The notes under the pieces were generated by a model that was not told the DNA's origin, made no database searches, and was given only the letters and a program-made list of their open reading frames with translations. Positions 25,384 to 34,983 of a DNA stretch of 64,000 nucleotides are shown here, piece after piece. Both the position numbers and the translations under genes were made by a program. Each line of letters opens with the position of its first letter. The stretch's first letter is position 1. Source of the DNA: Spirochaetota bacterium (lineage in GTDB: Bacteria > Spirochaetota > UBA4802 > UBA5550); the NCBI GenBank assembly GCA_025457915.1, contig JALOTL010000015.1:96483-160482 (forward strand). Reading direction: 5' to 3'.

Positions 25384-25854
25384 ATATGTCCTCTTGCTTG
25401 TAAAATCCGGATTTGAATCATTATTGGCATCTTAAAAAATCAGGACGTGAAATGCTTAAAAAATAAATCTCCTGATTCTTTCAATAATCTGGCCCGCAAG
25501 GAAACTTTATTAATCAATACATTAAGATGTTTCCTTAATGATATAATGCTATAAAAACTGATATATAATTTAAAAAAAGTAAATAAAAAAATATAAAAAA
25601 AAGCCTTATGGAGCGTTTGCTTGAATCTAAAATAATGCCGGAACTTATGCAAGTACTTTTTCCATTATCGTTTTTATTGACCTTTGCCGTATGGCGCGGA
25701 TTTGAACCGTCTTCTTCATGTTTGATATTCATATTGCCGTAATCAGTTGAAAAAACATTAAAAAAGCGGGAATATGATGCAGTACAAATAGTATTAATGA
25801 AAAAATTAATTGCAAATATAAACATATTGTAAATAAAATGACTTTATTAATTAA
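25384..25854. other. AT-rich gap upstream of tRNA-Pro, no gene seen
   Basis: No convincing reading frame. Two short perfect inverted repeats are visible: AATCAGG/CCTGATT (25438-25477) and CATTAAG/CTTAATG (25520-25540), the latter next to a TATAAT-like box. The promoters of the STAS-plsB unit and of the tRNA should lie here. Confidence 0.5.
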
Positions 25855-25929
25855 CGGGATGTAGCGCAGCCCGGTTAGCGCGCTTCGTTCGGGACGAAGA
25901 AGTCGGGAGTTCGAATCTCCCCATCCCGA
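25855..25929 (+). tRNA. tRNA-Pro (CGG anticodon)
   Basis: A complete cloverleaf: acceptor CGGGATG/CATCCCG, D stem GCGC/GCGC, anticodon stem CTTCG/CGAAG with loop TTCGGGA (anticodon CGG), T stem GGGAG/CTCCC with TTCGAAT loop, discriminator A. CCA is not encoded. Confidence 0.97.
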
Positions 25930-26000
25930 AATATTAATGATTAAAAAATATAGAAAAAAAATCTCAATGCCTCTCCATTAAAAAAGTCGAACGGTAGCGG

Positions 26001-26432
26001 ATGGCTTTTCATGACATGAAAGACCACAAAGAACTCTTAAACAACTCATTTCCTTCGGATATCAAATCCAGGAAAAAAATCGTCGACTCCATAACTGATA
26101 AGATTCTCAAATCCGGAAAAAGAATAGTGCTTACCGGCGAGGAGCTGTATCTGACCATCGATGAGGCAGTGACCAATGCCATGGAACACGGCAACAAGTG
26201 GGATCCCCTGAAAAAACTTCACGTCAGGATAACCTCCAACTCAAATCATCTGCATGTCGTAATCTCGGATGAAGGCAACGGCTTCAACACCAGAAAAATC
26301 GAGAAAGGCATACGGAAAAGGGACGTCCTGAGCACCAGGGGAAGGGGCATCTACATCATCAACCAGTTCTGCGACATCAAATGGAACGATAAGGGCAACC
26401 AGATAGACCTTCAGCTCAAGATTGATCAATAA
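26001..26432 (+). CDS. Anti-sigma factor kinase-like HATPase (RsbW family)
   Basis: 143 residues of the HATPase_c_2 type. N-box LTIDEAVTNAMEHGNK near residue 55, G1 box SDEGNGFN near 95 and G2 box STRGRGIYIINQFCD near 115 are complete, so ATP binding is likely. Family members phosphorylate STAS proteins on Ser/Thr and bind a sigma factor or other target. It is the first gene of a plus-strand operon with pfkA, a STAS gene and gpmI; the STAS partner lies one gene further on. Confidence 0.88.
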   Translation: MAFHDMKDHKELLNNSFPSDIKSRKKIVDSITDKILKSGKRIVLTGEELYLTIDEAVTNAMEHGNKWDPLKKLHVRITSNSNHLHVVISDEGNGFNTRKIEKGIRKRDVLSTRGRGIYIINQFCDIKWNDKGNQIDLQLKIDQ

Positions 26433-26447
26433 TCCCGGAGATACTCA

Positions 26448-27530
26448 TTGAAAAAGAAAAGGATCGGAATACTGACCGGAGGCGGAGACTGTCCCGGTCT
26501 GAACGCCGTGATAAGGGCCGTCGTTAAAAGGGCGGTCATCGATTACGGTTCCGAGGCCGTCGGATTCATCGACGGCTACAGCGGGCTGGTGACCGACAAC
26601 AGCGTGACCCTGACATACGACTCCGTATCAAGCATACTCAACATGGGCGGAACAATACTCGGCAGCTCAAACAGGGACAATCCTTTCGAATTTTACCATG
26701 AAGGCAGGAAAGACCCGGCGGATGAATCGGGAAAGGCCGTCGAGGTGTACAATAAACACGGCCTCGATGCGCTCGTCTGCATCGGCGGGGACGGTACCCT
26801 GACCATAGCCCACAGGCTTGCCGGAATAGGGATCAACGTGGTGGGAGTGCCGAAGACCATCGACAACGACGTCCAGGGCACCGACCAGACCTTCGGTTTC
26901 GATACGGCCATGTCCACCGCGACATTCGCCATCGACAAGCTAAGGACTACGGCGGCAAGCCATCACCGGGCAATGGTCATTGAACTCATGGGAAGGACCG
27001 CCGGCTGGCTCACCCTGTTTGCGGGGATCGCGAGCGGATCGGATGTTATAATAATCCCGGAAATCCAATTTGACATAGACAAGGTATGCGATTTTGTAAA
27101 AAACAGGAACATTAAAGGAAAAAAATACAGCCTGCTGGCGGTCGCCGAAGGCGCTGTAAGCAGGAACGGAAAGGTAATAACCAGGGAAGCGATGAACACA
27201 AGGACCGGGCTGCCCAGGCTGGGCGGCATCGGCACCTTCCTTTCCGATGAAATAGAAAATAGAACGGGGATAGTATCCAGGCCCACGGTACTGGGCCATC
27301 TCCAGAGGGGGGGGTCTCCCACCCCTTTCGACAGGATCCTCGCAACCAGGTTCGGGGCCCTCGCCGCGCAGCTCGCCATGGAGGGCGTTTTTGACGTGAC
27401 CGTTTGCCTGAAAGGCGGCACGATAGAGTATTTCCCGCTTGACAAGGTCGCGAACAATCCCAGGCTAGTACCAATAGATTCCGAATTCGTACGGATAGCC
27501 AGGTCAACCGGGGCCTATCTGGGCGATTGA
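26448..27530 (+). CDS. pfkA: 6-phosphofructokinase, ATP-type
   Basis: 360 residues; phosphorylates fructose 6-phosphate in glycolysis. The nucleotide loop is GGDGT (Gly at the position that is Asp in PPi enzymes), which favours ATP, while PKTIDND has Lys as in the mixed 'P-clade' ATP enzymes. TGGGDCPGLNAVIR at the start, MGRTAGWLTLFAGIAS and GHLQRGG are all present. The start codon is TTG, with GGAG eight bases upstream and only 15 bp after the kinase gene. Cytoplasmic. Confidence 0.94.
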   Translation: MKKKRIGILTGGGDCPGLNAVIRAVVKRAVIDYGSEAVGFIDGYSGLVTDNSVTLTYDSVSSILNMGGTILGSSNRDNPFEFYHEGRKDPADESGKAVEVYNKHGLDALVCIGGDGTLTIAHRLAGIGINVVGVPKTIDNDVQGTDQTFGFDTAMSTATFAIDKLRTTAASHHRAMVIELMGRTAGWLTLFAGIASGSDVIIIPEIQFDIDKVCDFVKNRNIKGKKYSLLAVAEGAVSRNGKVITREAMNTRTGLPRLGGIGTFLSDEIENRTGIVSRPTVLGHLQRGGSPTPFDRILATRFGALAAQLAMEGVFDVTVCLKGGTIEYFPLDKVANNPRLVPIDSEFVRIARSTGAYLGD

Positions 27531-27552
27531 GAAGATCCAGCAAGAGGATGCA

Positions 27553-27852
27553 ATGAAATTCAACACAGTTGATTCGGACAACGAAAGGACCTTCATCCCA
27601 GAAGAGGACCTCGTGGCACCGAGGATTAACAAATTCGAGGAGAGCATCTTCAAATTTATTCTCTTCGACAAGAGAGACGTCATTATAGACATGAAGAACG
27701 TCGGCAAAATCGATTCCATGTCCATAGCCGCGCTCATCAGGCTTAAAAAAAAGATCACCGAAGAGAACAGAAATTTCTACATGATAAACCCGAACGAATC
27801 GGTCTACAGGGTCCTTGAGCTGTCCGGGCTCGACAATTTTCTTCTGGATTGA
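27553..27852 (+). CDS. STAS-domain protein
   Basis: 99 residues, a single STAS domain: VIIDMKNVGKIDSMSIAALIRLKKKI with a possible phospho-acceptor Ser in IDSMS, then FYMINPNESVYRVLELSGLDNFL. The likely partner of the RsbW-like kinase two genes upstream. A ribosome-binding site AGAGGA precedes the ATG. Its stop overlaps a potential TTG of gpmI, so the genes are tightly coupled. Confidence 0.86.
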   Translation: MKFNTVDSDNERTFIPEEDLVAPRINKFEESIFKFILFDKRDVIIDMKNVGKIDSMSIAALIRLKKKITEENRNFYMINPNESVYRVLELSGLDNFLLD

Positions 27853-27857
27853 ACGAT

Positions 27858-29507
27858 ATGAAACTGGTAAAATCCGAATCCATAAAACGGTGCGGACCGC
27901 TCGTTCTCGTCATAATGGACGGCGTCGGCATCGGAAAAAACAACGGGGGCAACGCCTTCTACCTGGCAAGGACGCCCGTGCTTGACGGGCTCATGAAGGA
28001 CTGCCCGTTCATCACCCTGAAAGCGCACGGCACGGCAGTCGGCCTGCCCAGCGACGACGACATGGGAAACTCGGAGGTCGGCCACAACGCCCTCGGCGCC
28101 GGCAGGATCTTTTCACAGGGAGCCAAGCTCGTCTCCAGGGCCATCGAATCCGGCGAAATATTCAAAACCGGAATCTGGAAAGAGCTTATTGATAAACCCG
28201 CCGCAGGTAAAGCGGTCATGCACCTCATCGGACTTCTGTCGGACGGCAACGTCCATTCGCATATCGACCACCTGATCAGAATCCTGGAAAAATGCTCCGA
28301 AGCCGGAATTAAAAAGGCAAGACTCCACATACTGCTTGACGGAAGGGACGTCCCGGAAACCTCGGCCCATACCTATATCGGCCGCATCGAAGACGTGCTG
28401 AAAAGGCTCAACGCCGGCGGTCTTGATTACAGGATCGCGTCTGGCGGCGGCAGGATGGTAACAACAATGGACAGGTATGAGGCCGACTGGGAAATAGTCA
28501 GGCGCGGATGGGAGGCGCATGTCCTGGGCAAGGCAAGGCCCTTCGGGTCGGCAATGGAGGCCCTGGAGACATTCAGGAGCGAAAATCCTTCGATAACCGA
28601 CCAGTACCTTCCCTCCTTCACCATTGCAGACGGCGGCGGCCCCGTCGGGGCCATAAATGACGGCGACTCCGTTATCTTCTTCAACTTCAGGGGCGACAGG
28701 GCGATAGAGATATCCAGGGCCTTCGAGGAAGACGATTTCACCCAATTCGACCGCGAAAGAAGGCCGGACGTTGTCTATGCCGGAATGATGGAATACGACG
28801 GCGACCTCAAGATACCGAAAAAATACCTGGTGTTCCCGCCCATGATAGACCGGACGATAAGCGAATACCTGGCGGACTCGAAATGCAGGCAATTCGCAAT
28901 TTCCGAAACCCAGAAGTTCGGTCACGTCACCTATTTCTGGAACGGCAACAGAAGCGGCAAATTCGACGAAGGGATGGAAGATTACGAGGAGATACCTTCC
29001 GACAGGCTTGAATTCAACCAGAGACCATGGATGAAGGCCGCGGAAATCACCGACAGCGTCATAAAAGCCGTAGAAAGCGGCAAATACGGTTTCATACGTC
29101 TCAATTACGCGAACGGCGACATGGTGGGCCACACCGGGGACCTCAACGCCGCGGTGATCGCCGCGGAAACGGTTGACCTGTGCCTCGGCAGGCTACTCAA
29201 GTCGGTAAAAAAGTCCGGGGGCATTGCCCTCATTACCGCAGACCACGGCAATCTCGACGAAATGTTCGAGACCGATAAAAAAACCGGCGAGATATCGATC
29301 GACAAGAAGACCGGTCTGCCCAGGAACAAAACATCACATACCCTGAACCCGGTCCCGTTTATCATATACGACCCCGGGTTCATGAACGAGTACGGCCTTT
29401 CCGGCGTCAAGGACGCCGGTCTCGCCAACGTGGCGGCCACCATACTGGTGATTCTGGGCTTCGAGCCGCCCGAGGGCTATCTGCCGCCGCTTATAGAATT
29501 GAATTGA
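27858..29507 (+). CDS. gpmI: Cofactor-independent phosphoglycerate mutase
   Basis: 549 residues; interconverts 3- and 2-phosphoglycerate with two Mn ions. The N-terminal metal motif VIMDGVGIG, the catalytic Ser in DMGNSEVGHNALGAGR (about residue 71), RVGGGRM-type and RGDRAIEISRAF motifs, and the C-terminal metal ligands in ITADHGNLDEM and TSHTLNPVPF are intact. It is slightly longer than the usual 510 residues owing to inserts. ATG at 27858 is preferred; TTG at 27849 overlapping the STAS stop is an alternative. Confidence 0.95.
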   Translation: MKLVKSESIKRCGPLVLVIMDGVGIGKNNGGNAFYLARTPVLDGLMKDCPFITLKAHGTAVGLPSDDDMGNSEVGHNALGAGRIFSQGAKLVSRAIESGEIFKTGIWKELIDKPAAGKAVMHLIGLLSDGNVHSHIDHLIRILEKCSEAGIKKARLHILLDGRDVPETSAHTYIGRIEDVLKRLNAGGLDYRIASGGGRMVTTMDRYEADWEIVRRGWEAHVLGKARPFGSAMEALETFRSENPSITDQYLPSFTIADGGGPVGAINDGDSVIFFNFRGDRAIEISRAFEEDDFTQFDRERRPDVVYAGMMEYDGDLKIPKKYLVFPPMIDRTISEYLADSKCRQFAISETQKFGHVTYFWNGNRSGKFDEGMEDYEEIPSDRLEFNQRPWMKAAEITDSVIKAVESGKYGFIRLNYANGDMVGHTGDLNAAVIAAETVDLCLGRLLKSVKKSGGIALITADHGNLDEMFETDKKTGEISIDKKTGLPRNKTSHTLNPVPFIIYDPGFMNEYGLSGVKDAGLANVAATILVILGFEPPEGYLPPLIELN

Positions 29508-29527
29508 AAAACCAGTTCGGACGTCAT

Positions 29528-29905
29528 ATGCTGAAAGAAGTACAAAACGTCCTCCAGAAGGACAGGGACAGGCCGAGGAGATGGTTCGAGGATGATTACT
29601 TCGACCTGATCGTATGGTACCGGGACGACGGCGGGATATCCGGCTTCCAGCTATGTTACGACATGTCAGGCATGGAACGCGCCCTTACCTGGCAGGATGA
29701 ATACGGTTTTTCCCACAACAGGATCGACAGCGGCAGGGAGGATTTTCATACGCTCGAAACGCCAATCCTCGTCGCGGACGGTAAATTCGACGCGCACATG
29801 GTCCTCGAGAAATTCATCGGCAGGTGCGCCGGCATGGATAACGAGATATACCATATCGTTACTGAAAGGATAAAAGAATACGCGAAACTGAACCGCGGCA
29901 TGTGA
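29528..29905 (+). CDS. Conserved hypothetical protein
   Basis: 125 residues from the ATG chosen, beginning MLKEVQNVLQKDRDRPRRWF. The pattern RRWFEDDYFDLIVWYRDDGGISGFQLCYD...ERALTW is one I recall from uncharacterised proteins of several anaerobes; no domain function is known. No signal or membrane segment. An upstream TTG (29504) overlapping the gpmI stop is possible. It continues the pfkA-gpmI operon. Confidence 0.7.
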   Translation: MLKEVQNVLQKDRDRPRRWFEDDYFDLIVWYRDDGGISGFQLCYDMSGMERALTWQDEYGFSHNRIDSGREDFHTLETPILVADGKFDAHMVLEKFIGRCAGMDNEIYHIVTERIKEYAKLNRGM

Positions 29906-29942
29906 CTGCCGCTTTTCAATAAAAAAGCAGGAGGAAATCATC

Positions 29943-30404
29943 ATGCATTTGAAGCTTATAACCATATCGGCGCTGGCGCTTGTGCTGGCCCTGTTTCCGG
30001 CATGTAAAAAAGAAGGCACGAGCACGGGCGAGATCGGGATATCCATAACAAGCCACAAGTCTGGAGATTCCGTTGCAAGGCCGATCCCGATGAAGATAAG
30101 CGGATCGATTGAAGGCTACGAGAAGCTGTCCGAAGAAAAAAAATCTGGAATAAATATTTACCTGGTCGAACAGAGCAAGACCGAAAAAATCTGGCACGTA
30201 GAGCCGAAAGCGGCAATCAGCGGCAATGGAACATGGACCGGGGTCACCTGGCTTGGTAACGCAAGGCAGGGGAGAAGGGAAATGTTCACCGTCTGCGCAT
30301 TCGCCACGATGGAAGACCTCAAGCTGAAAAACGGGAACCACCCGGTGGATCAAAAACCGGCAAGCATCGGTGAGACCTGCATAGAACTAAAAAGGTCCAG
30401 GTAG
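29943..30404 (+). CDS. Small lipoprotein
   Basis: 153 residues. The N-terminus MHLKLITISALALVLALFPAC ends in a lipobox with Cys21, so it is predicted to be lipid-anchored. The mature part (IGISITSHKSGDSVARPIPMKISGSIEGY) looks like an immunoglobulin-like strand arrangement. It has an AGGAGG site and closes the pfkA operon. The 3' end overlaps the convergent mobB by 18 bp. Function unknown. Confidence 0.72.
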   Translation: MHLKLITISALALVLALFPACKKEGTSTGEIGISITSHKSGDSVARPIPMKISGSIEGYEKLSEEKKSGINIYLVEQSKTEKIWHVEPKAAISGNGTWTGVTWLGNARQGRREMFTVCAFATMEDLKLKNGNHPVDQKPASIGETCIELKRSR

Positions 30405-30893
30405 GCCCCTGAAGCTTCCGTCACAAACGGCCTCTATCGCCCCGGCTATGGAGGCCACGTCGTCCCTTTTGAAGCACGTAATGTCGTCCATACCGGAATC
30501 GCTTACAGCGAACCTGATTTTCGATATCCCGGACCTGTACAGCGGCTCCTCCGGTCCGTCCCCTATCACCTCCACCTTGTCCAGCTGTGAATTTTTGTAT
30601 CCCTCGATGATGACCACGTCGCAGTCGGAAAAATACTTTTCCGCTATGTACGCTGGATCGGAGATCCCGGGACTGTTGAAAAAAACCGCGTACCTCGATC
30701 CGTCGGTCACCGAGCTTATCGAGGCGCCTGCCTTCCTGTACCTCTCCGAATCCTTGGCATCGTTGAAATCAATATGGCCGGCGCTTTTTATCGCGCCGAC
30801 CCTCATGCCGGATAAAGAAAAATGAGCTGTCAGTTTTTCAATCAGGGTGGTTTTCCCGGATCCTGACCTTCCCACGATGCAAATCGTTTTCAA
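30387..30893 (-). CDS. mobB: Molybdopterin-guanine dinucleotide biosynthesis protein MobB
   Basis: 168 residues: P-loop GRSGSGKTTLIEKL at residues 8-21, then GAIKSAGH, RYRKAGA, DVVIIEGYKNS, the MobB order. It is a GTP-binding helper of MobA in making the dinucleotide form of the molybdenum/tungsten cofactor. The start is a TTG giving LKTICIVGRSGSGKT, the usual family start with GGTGAT upstream; a longer frame has no family similarity. The window's AOR uses the simple pterin form, so mobB probably serves other enzymes. Confidence 0.9.
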   Translation of the reverse strand: MKTICIVGRSGSGKTTLIEKLTAHFSLSGMRVGAIKSAGHIDFNDAKDSERYRKAGASISSVTDGSRYAVFFNSPGISDPAYIAEKYFSDCDVVIIEGYKNSQLDKVEVIGDGPEEPLYRSGISKIRFAVSDSGMDDITCFKRDDVASIAGAIEAVCDGSFRGLPGPF

Positions 30894-31333
30894 ATTATCA
30901 CCATGTTGAACCGTTATTTCCTGGTGCCGGAATATTCCGCCTGCCGAACCGCGGTTACCCGGGAAGAATGTTCTGGTTTTTTTAATATACGCCGGACAAT
31001 ATAAAACCGCAAGTTTTTTTTCCTGAATCGCGCCAATACTTGAATTAACGATGCTCACGACCGGACAAAAAGCTTTTTTAAAATACTTTTTTGTGTTAAT
31101 GTCAAAAAATGATTCGGCCGTGTAAAAAAACCGTTTTTACTTGTTTTTTATTAGAAAATACTTTACATTAAAACGTCCCGTTGAAACATATCAGCATAAG
31201 GGAGCATATATAAATTAGATTTTAAAGTTCCCTTGCGGGTGGATTTTCTGATAAAATCCGGGGTTATGATTTGTGACATTAATAAAACTCCCGATTTTAG
31301 AGCCGCCCATATTTTGTTCTTACCAACACGAAT
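30894..31333. other. Gap upstream of purF, no gene seen
   Basis: AT-rich, non-coding. One perfect hairpin, GGATTTT / AAAATCC at 31241-31259, lies about 75 bp before the purF ATG and could be part of its leader. No recognisable purine riboswitch and no clear promoter are seen. Confidence 0.45.
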
Positions 31334-32785
31334 ATGAATCCATTTGGCGTAATTTGCCCAATAAATGAAAACAGGCCGAAAGAGGAATGCGGCGTATTCG
31401 GTATATTGGGCAACAACAAGGCCGCAAACCTTACCTACCTTGGACTGTACGCCCTGCAGCACAGAGGGCAGGAATCGGCCGGCATAGCCTCATCCGACGG
31501 CGACCATATATACAGATATGCCGGCATGGGAAAGGTCATTGACGTCTTCACGCAGGACCACATCGACAACCTTACGGGCCATATGGCCATCGGCCACAAC
31601 AGGTATTCCACGACCGGGTCTTCTTTCCTCAGAAACGCACAGCCGTTCAGGGCCGATTCTATACTCGGTCCCATCATCCTGTCCCACAACGGCAACCTGA
31701 CCAACGCCGGCCCACTGAGGTTCGACCTTGAAAAAAAAGGCCACATCTTCCAGACGACCATCGACACGGAGGTAATAGTCCACCTGATGGCGCGTTCGGG
31801 ATGTGCGGATTTTCTCGAGGCCCTCATTACGGCGATAAGGCAGGTAAAGGGCGCCTATTCCCTCCTGGTAATGAACAGGGACAAGATATACGCGATAAGG
31901 GACCCGTACGGCTTCAGGCCGCTGGTCCTCGGAAAGCTCGGCAATACATGGGTCGTCGCCTCAGAGACCTGCGCGTTCGACATCATAGACGCCGAATACA
32001 TCCGCGAGATAGTTCCGGGTGAACTGATTGAAATATCCGACAAGGGGGTCAAATCCTATTTCCCCTTCGAAAAAAGACAGCAGGCTCTCTGCGTGTTCGA
32101 ATACATATATTTTTCGAGGCCGGACAGCATAATATTCGGCGAATCCGTGCACGACATGAGGATCGCGATGGGAAGGATGCTGGCCATGCAGGCCCCGGTA
32201 GACGCGGACATCATAGTGCCCATACCGGACTCGTCCATTTGCGCCGCGATCGGCTATTCAAGGGAATCCGGCATACCCTACGAGATAGGGATGATACGGA
32301 GCCACTACATAGGCAGGACCTTCATAGAGCCGTCACAGAAAATCAGGGACTTCGGGGCCAAGATAAAATTCAACGTGGTGAAGTCCGCGGTCGACGGGAA
32401 AAGGATCATCGTGGTCGACGATTCGATAATGCGCGGGACGACCATGAGGAAGATCATAAAAATGTTCAGAAACGCCGGCGCGAGAGAAATACACGTGAGG
32501 ATATCCGCCCCGCCGACGAAATACCCCTGCTTTTACGGCATAGACATCCCGACTCACAAGGAGTTGATCGCGTCCACCCATTCAATAGAAGAGATCAGGA
32601 AATACCTGAGGGTCGACTCGATCGAATACATGACCGTCGAAACCCTGATGGATTCCATCAAAAGGCCGGAAATGAAATTCTGCTGCGCCTGTTTCGATGC
32701 CAACTATCCGTCCGAGCTCGACGAATGCACGGAAGACAACCAGAAATACCTCTTCGAAGACGCTTACTGCAACGAGTATTATTAA
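31334..32785 (+). CDS. purF: Amidophosphoribosyltransferase
   Basis: 483 residues; first step of de novo purine synthesis, making phosphoribosylamine from PRPP and glutamine. The propeptide (18 residues) ends before Cys19 in EECGVFG, the glutaminase nucleophile after cleavage. ALQHRGQESAGI, HNRYSTTG and SHNGNL form the Ntn domain, and VVDDSIMRGTT the PRPP loop. The iron-sulfur ligands typical of the Bacillus type are seen: CVFEYIYF, KYPCFYGID and KFCCACF. It stands alone. Confidence 0.96.
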   Translation: MNPFGVICPINENRPKEECGVFGILGNNKAANLTYLGLYALQHRGQESAGIASSDGDHIYRYAGMGKVIDVFTQDHIDNLTGHMAIGHNRYSTTGSSFLRNAQPFRADSILGPIILSHNGNLTNAGPLRFDLEKKGHIFQTTIDTEVIVHLMARSGCADFLEALITAIRQVKGAYSLLVMNRDKIYAIRDPYGFRPLVLGKLGNTWVVASETCAFDIIDAEYIREIVPGELIEISDKGVKSYFPFEKRQQALCVFEYIYFSRPDSIIFGESVHDMRIAMGRMLAMQAPVDADIIVPIPDSSICAAIGYSRESGIPYEIGMIRSHYIGRTFIEPSQKIRDFGAKIKFNVVKSAVDGKRIIVVDDSIMRGTTMRKIIKMFRNAGAREIHVRISAPPTKYPCFYGIDIPTHKELIASTHSIEEIRKYLRVDSIEYMTVETLMDSIKRPEMKFCCACFDANYPSELDECTEDNQKYLFEDAYCNEYY

Positions 32786-32891
32786 AGCGATTTACGGATC
32801 CCCAGGACGATGAAAGACTCATTACCCCGCGGCCCGATCAGAATAAAATACTTGACGGAAACCGGAGCCGATTTTAGCGTATTTTATATCT

Positions 32892-32964
<73 letters not shown>

Positions 32965-32970
32965 CAGACG

Positions 32971-33003
32971 AAAAGGCGGGATCAATCGGTCCCGCCTTTT
33001 TAT
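32971..33003 (+). terminator. Intrinsic terminator of tRNA-Trp
   Basis: AAAAGGCGGGA / TCCCGCCTTTT, a perfect 11-bp stem with an eight-base loop followed by TATTT. Confidence 0.9.
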
Positions 33004-33155
33004 TTGAAGAATATAACTTCGCGGTTTCAGATAATACTTCCGGATAAATCTAAAACCTTTCGAGCAAAGGCTCTATTTGACAGACTGGTCTCGTTTAATT
33101 TTCTATGTATGATGACTGCCCCTTCTTGTTGATTCATAAATTATCAATAAATCCA

Positions 33156-33184
33156 TTGACGAGGAAATCTTTCGAATGTATATT
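33156..33184 (+). promoter_or_regulatory. Promoter of the beta-propeller lipoprotein gene
   Basis: TTGACG, 17-bp spacer, TATATT, about 90 bp before the ATG; five of six matches in each box. Confidence 0.6.
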
Positions 33185-33274
33185 AATTCCTACCGTATGC
33201 GGTTCAAAACAGTGTCATGGAGTAAACTTATTAGTATTAAAAAATAAACACTTCATGTCAGATTATTATTTAAA

Positions 33275-34888
33275 ATGATGATATCATTATTATCAAATAA
33301 AAGAAAACTGTTCTTTTTGATGCTTTTTTGGATTATTCTTTGCTTATTCACCTGCAAATCGGGAAACAGCGATAAAAAAAATGAGGACACACGTCTGAAA
33401 TATCTGTCCCTATCATTGATCAACAGTGTTTTTCAGATAAACAATGTTCTTCACCTGGCCGAAGATGCACCATGGCCCATGTGGCAGCATGACACATCCC
33501 ATACTGGCCGTTCGCCATTTAACGGCCCCATCGGCATTTCTTCCAGCATTGGTGTTGATCTGTGCTGTTTCGGCCTGTTCGGATCCCCGGTGGTGAGCGG
33601 CAACTCAAACGTATTTATCGGCTCAATCCGCTCCGGGAATTACTCATCGATCTGCGAGGCCCTAGCCAATCCGACCCTGGGAGCGTCCGGCCTGGTCCAT
33701 GGATTTGATTCTTTCGGTGCTTCACTAGGCGGCTTTCCCTTCAATTCAGCACGAGGGAGCGTCCTGGCGACTGCAATCGAATGTGCTCCCCTTTTGCTCA
33801 ATGACGGAAGCATTGTGTTCGGAAAAGATGACGGATACATATACCGCATAAAATCCAACGGGACAATGCTATGGGAATCGGCATCGGATGACCCCTTCAA
33901 CCCCTTGAACCCTGTTGACGACAATGAACAGATGATCCCATCGCCGCTCCTCGGATCCAACAATACCCTATATTCCCTCAGCCACTTTGCCGATGTTTAT
34001 GGACCAGGACCTGTGGCTGATGCGGTCAAAGCCGCATGTCCTTCGATCACGTACTTTAAAACCACGGCCACACTATGGTACTCAAAGCTCTATGCCCTGG
34101 ACGTGCGGAACGGTCTGCGCCGATGGGTCTTCAACCCCGCGAACGACACGACGTCCGGCGGCCAACCCATGGTGGGCTGGGGAGCGCCGGCTCTGGGAAC
34201 CGACGGATCATGCATTTTCAGCCTTATGCATACGACCCTGGCCACGGATCACTATGTGCCCACAACAGGTAGAGTTTTCGCCATCAGCCCTGATGGTACA
34301 AGAAACTGGGTGTTTCCATCGGAGGGTAATGGTCCACTATCATATTCTATCTGGGCTTCACCAGCGATCTCCGCTTCAGGCAGCATCTATATAGCGGCGA
34401 GCGATTTTACCTATGCAGGCGGTGCGCGGCTTTACTCTCTCTCCGCCGTGGGATTAGAACAATGGCATTATGACTTTCCTGAAAATACCATAGCGGCCAG
34501 TCCGGCGCTCCTATCTGATGGGACCATCATTGTTGCGACGCAAAACCGCCATCTCACCGATAATAACCAGCGTTATGGTGCAATATATGCTCTTGCCGAC
34601 CACGGCAATCACGGAGAGCTGCTCTGGAAATACCCTGGAGCTGGAACAATTCCCAAGGGATTTTATTCCTCGCCATTAATTGATGCTTCTGGACGGATTT
34701 ACGTTGCTAATGAACCGTTCCCTTTCACAGATGGCGAAACAGGTACGCTCCTGGGCCTGAACAGCGACGGGAGCCTTCTCTTCAATCACACGCTTGATGG
34801 TTATGTCCATGGAAATCTGGCACTTGGCCCGGATGGAAAACTGTATATACCACTACGCAAACCTTCCCGTCTCGTCATTGTCAGATAA
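33275..34888 (+). CDS. PQQ-like beta-propeller repeat lipoprotein
   Basis: 537 residues. Signal peptide with lipobox LCLFTC (Cys27) for lipid anchoring. The rest is a chain of propeller blades, each with S-P-x-[LI] ... G-x-[IV]-[YF].. motifs, such as WASPAISASGSIYIA, AASPALLSDGTIIVAT, YSSPLIDASGRIYVA and GNLALGPDGKLYIP. WPMWQHDTSHTGRSPF at the first blade is typical of outer-membrane propeller proteins. It may act as a scaffold or bind ligands. Base use (more CTC, CTG and AT-mixed codons, few AGG) differs from neighbours, which may mean recent acquisition. Confidence 0.82.
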   Translation: MMISLLSNKRKLFFLMLFWIILCLFTCKSGNSDKKNEDTRLKYLSLSLINSVFQINNVLHLAEDAPWPMWQHDTSHTGRSPFNGPIGISSSIGVDLCCFGLFGSPVVSGNSNVFIGSIRSGNYSSICEALANPTLGASGLVHGFDSFGASLGGFPFNSARGSVLATAIECAPLLLNDGSIVFGKDDGYIYRIKSNGTMLWESASDDPFNPLNPVDDNEQMIPSPLLGSNNTLYSLSHFADVYGPGPVADAVKAACPSITYFKTTATLWYSKLYALDVRNGLRRWVFNPANDTTSGGQPMVGWGAPALGTDGSCIFSLMHTTLATDHYVPTTGRVFAISPDGTRNWVFPSEGNGPLSYSIWASPAISASGSIYIAASDFTYAGGARLYSLSAVGLEQWHYDFPENTIAASPALLSDGTIIVATQNRHLTDNNQRYGAIYALADHGNHGELLWKYPGAGTIPKGFYSSPLIDASGRIYVANEPFPFTDGETGTLLGLNSDGSLLFNHTLDGYVHGNLALGPDGKLYIPLRKPSRLVIVR

Positions 34889-34983
34889 GCATTAATCCCT
34901 GTTGCCTGTAGACACCGAACATTTGCAATAACCGATTTCTCTTACTGATGTAAAGGTCAGTCTTGTCGTATCAAGAATTATTC

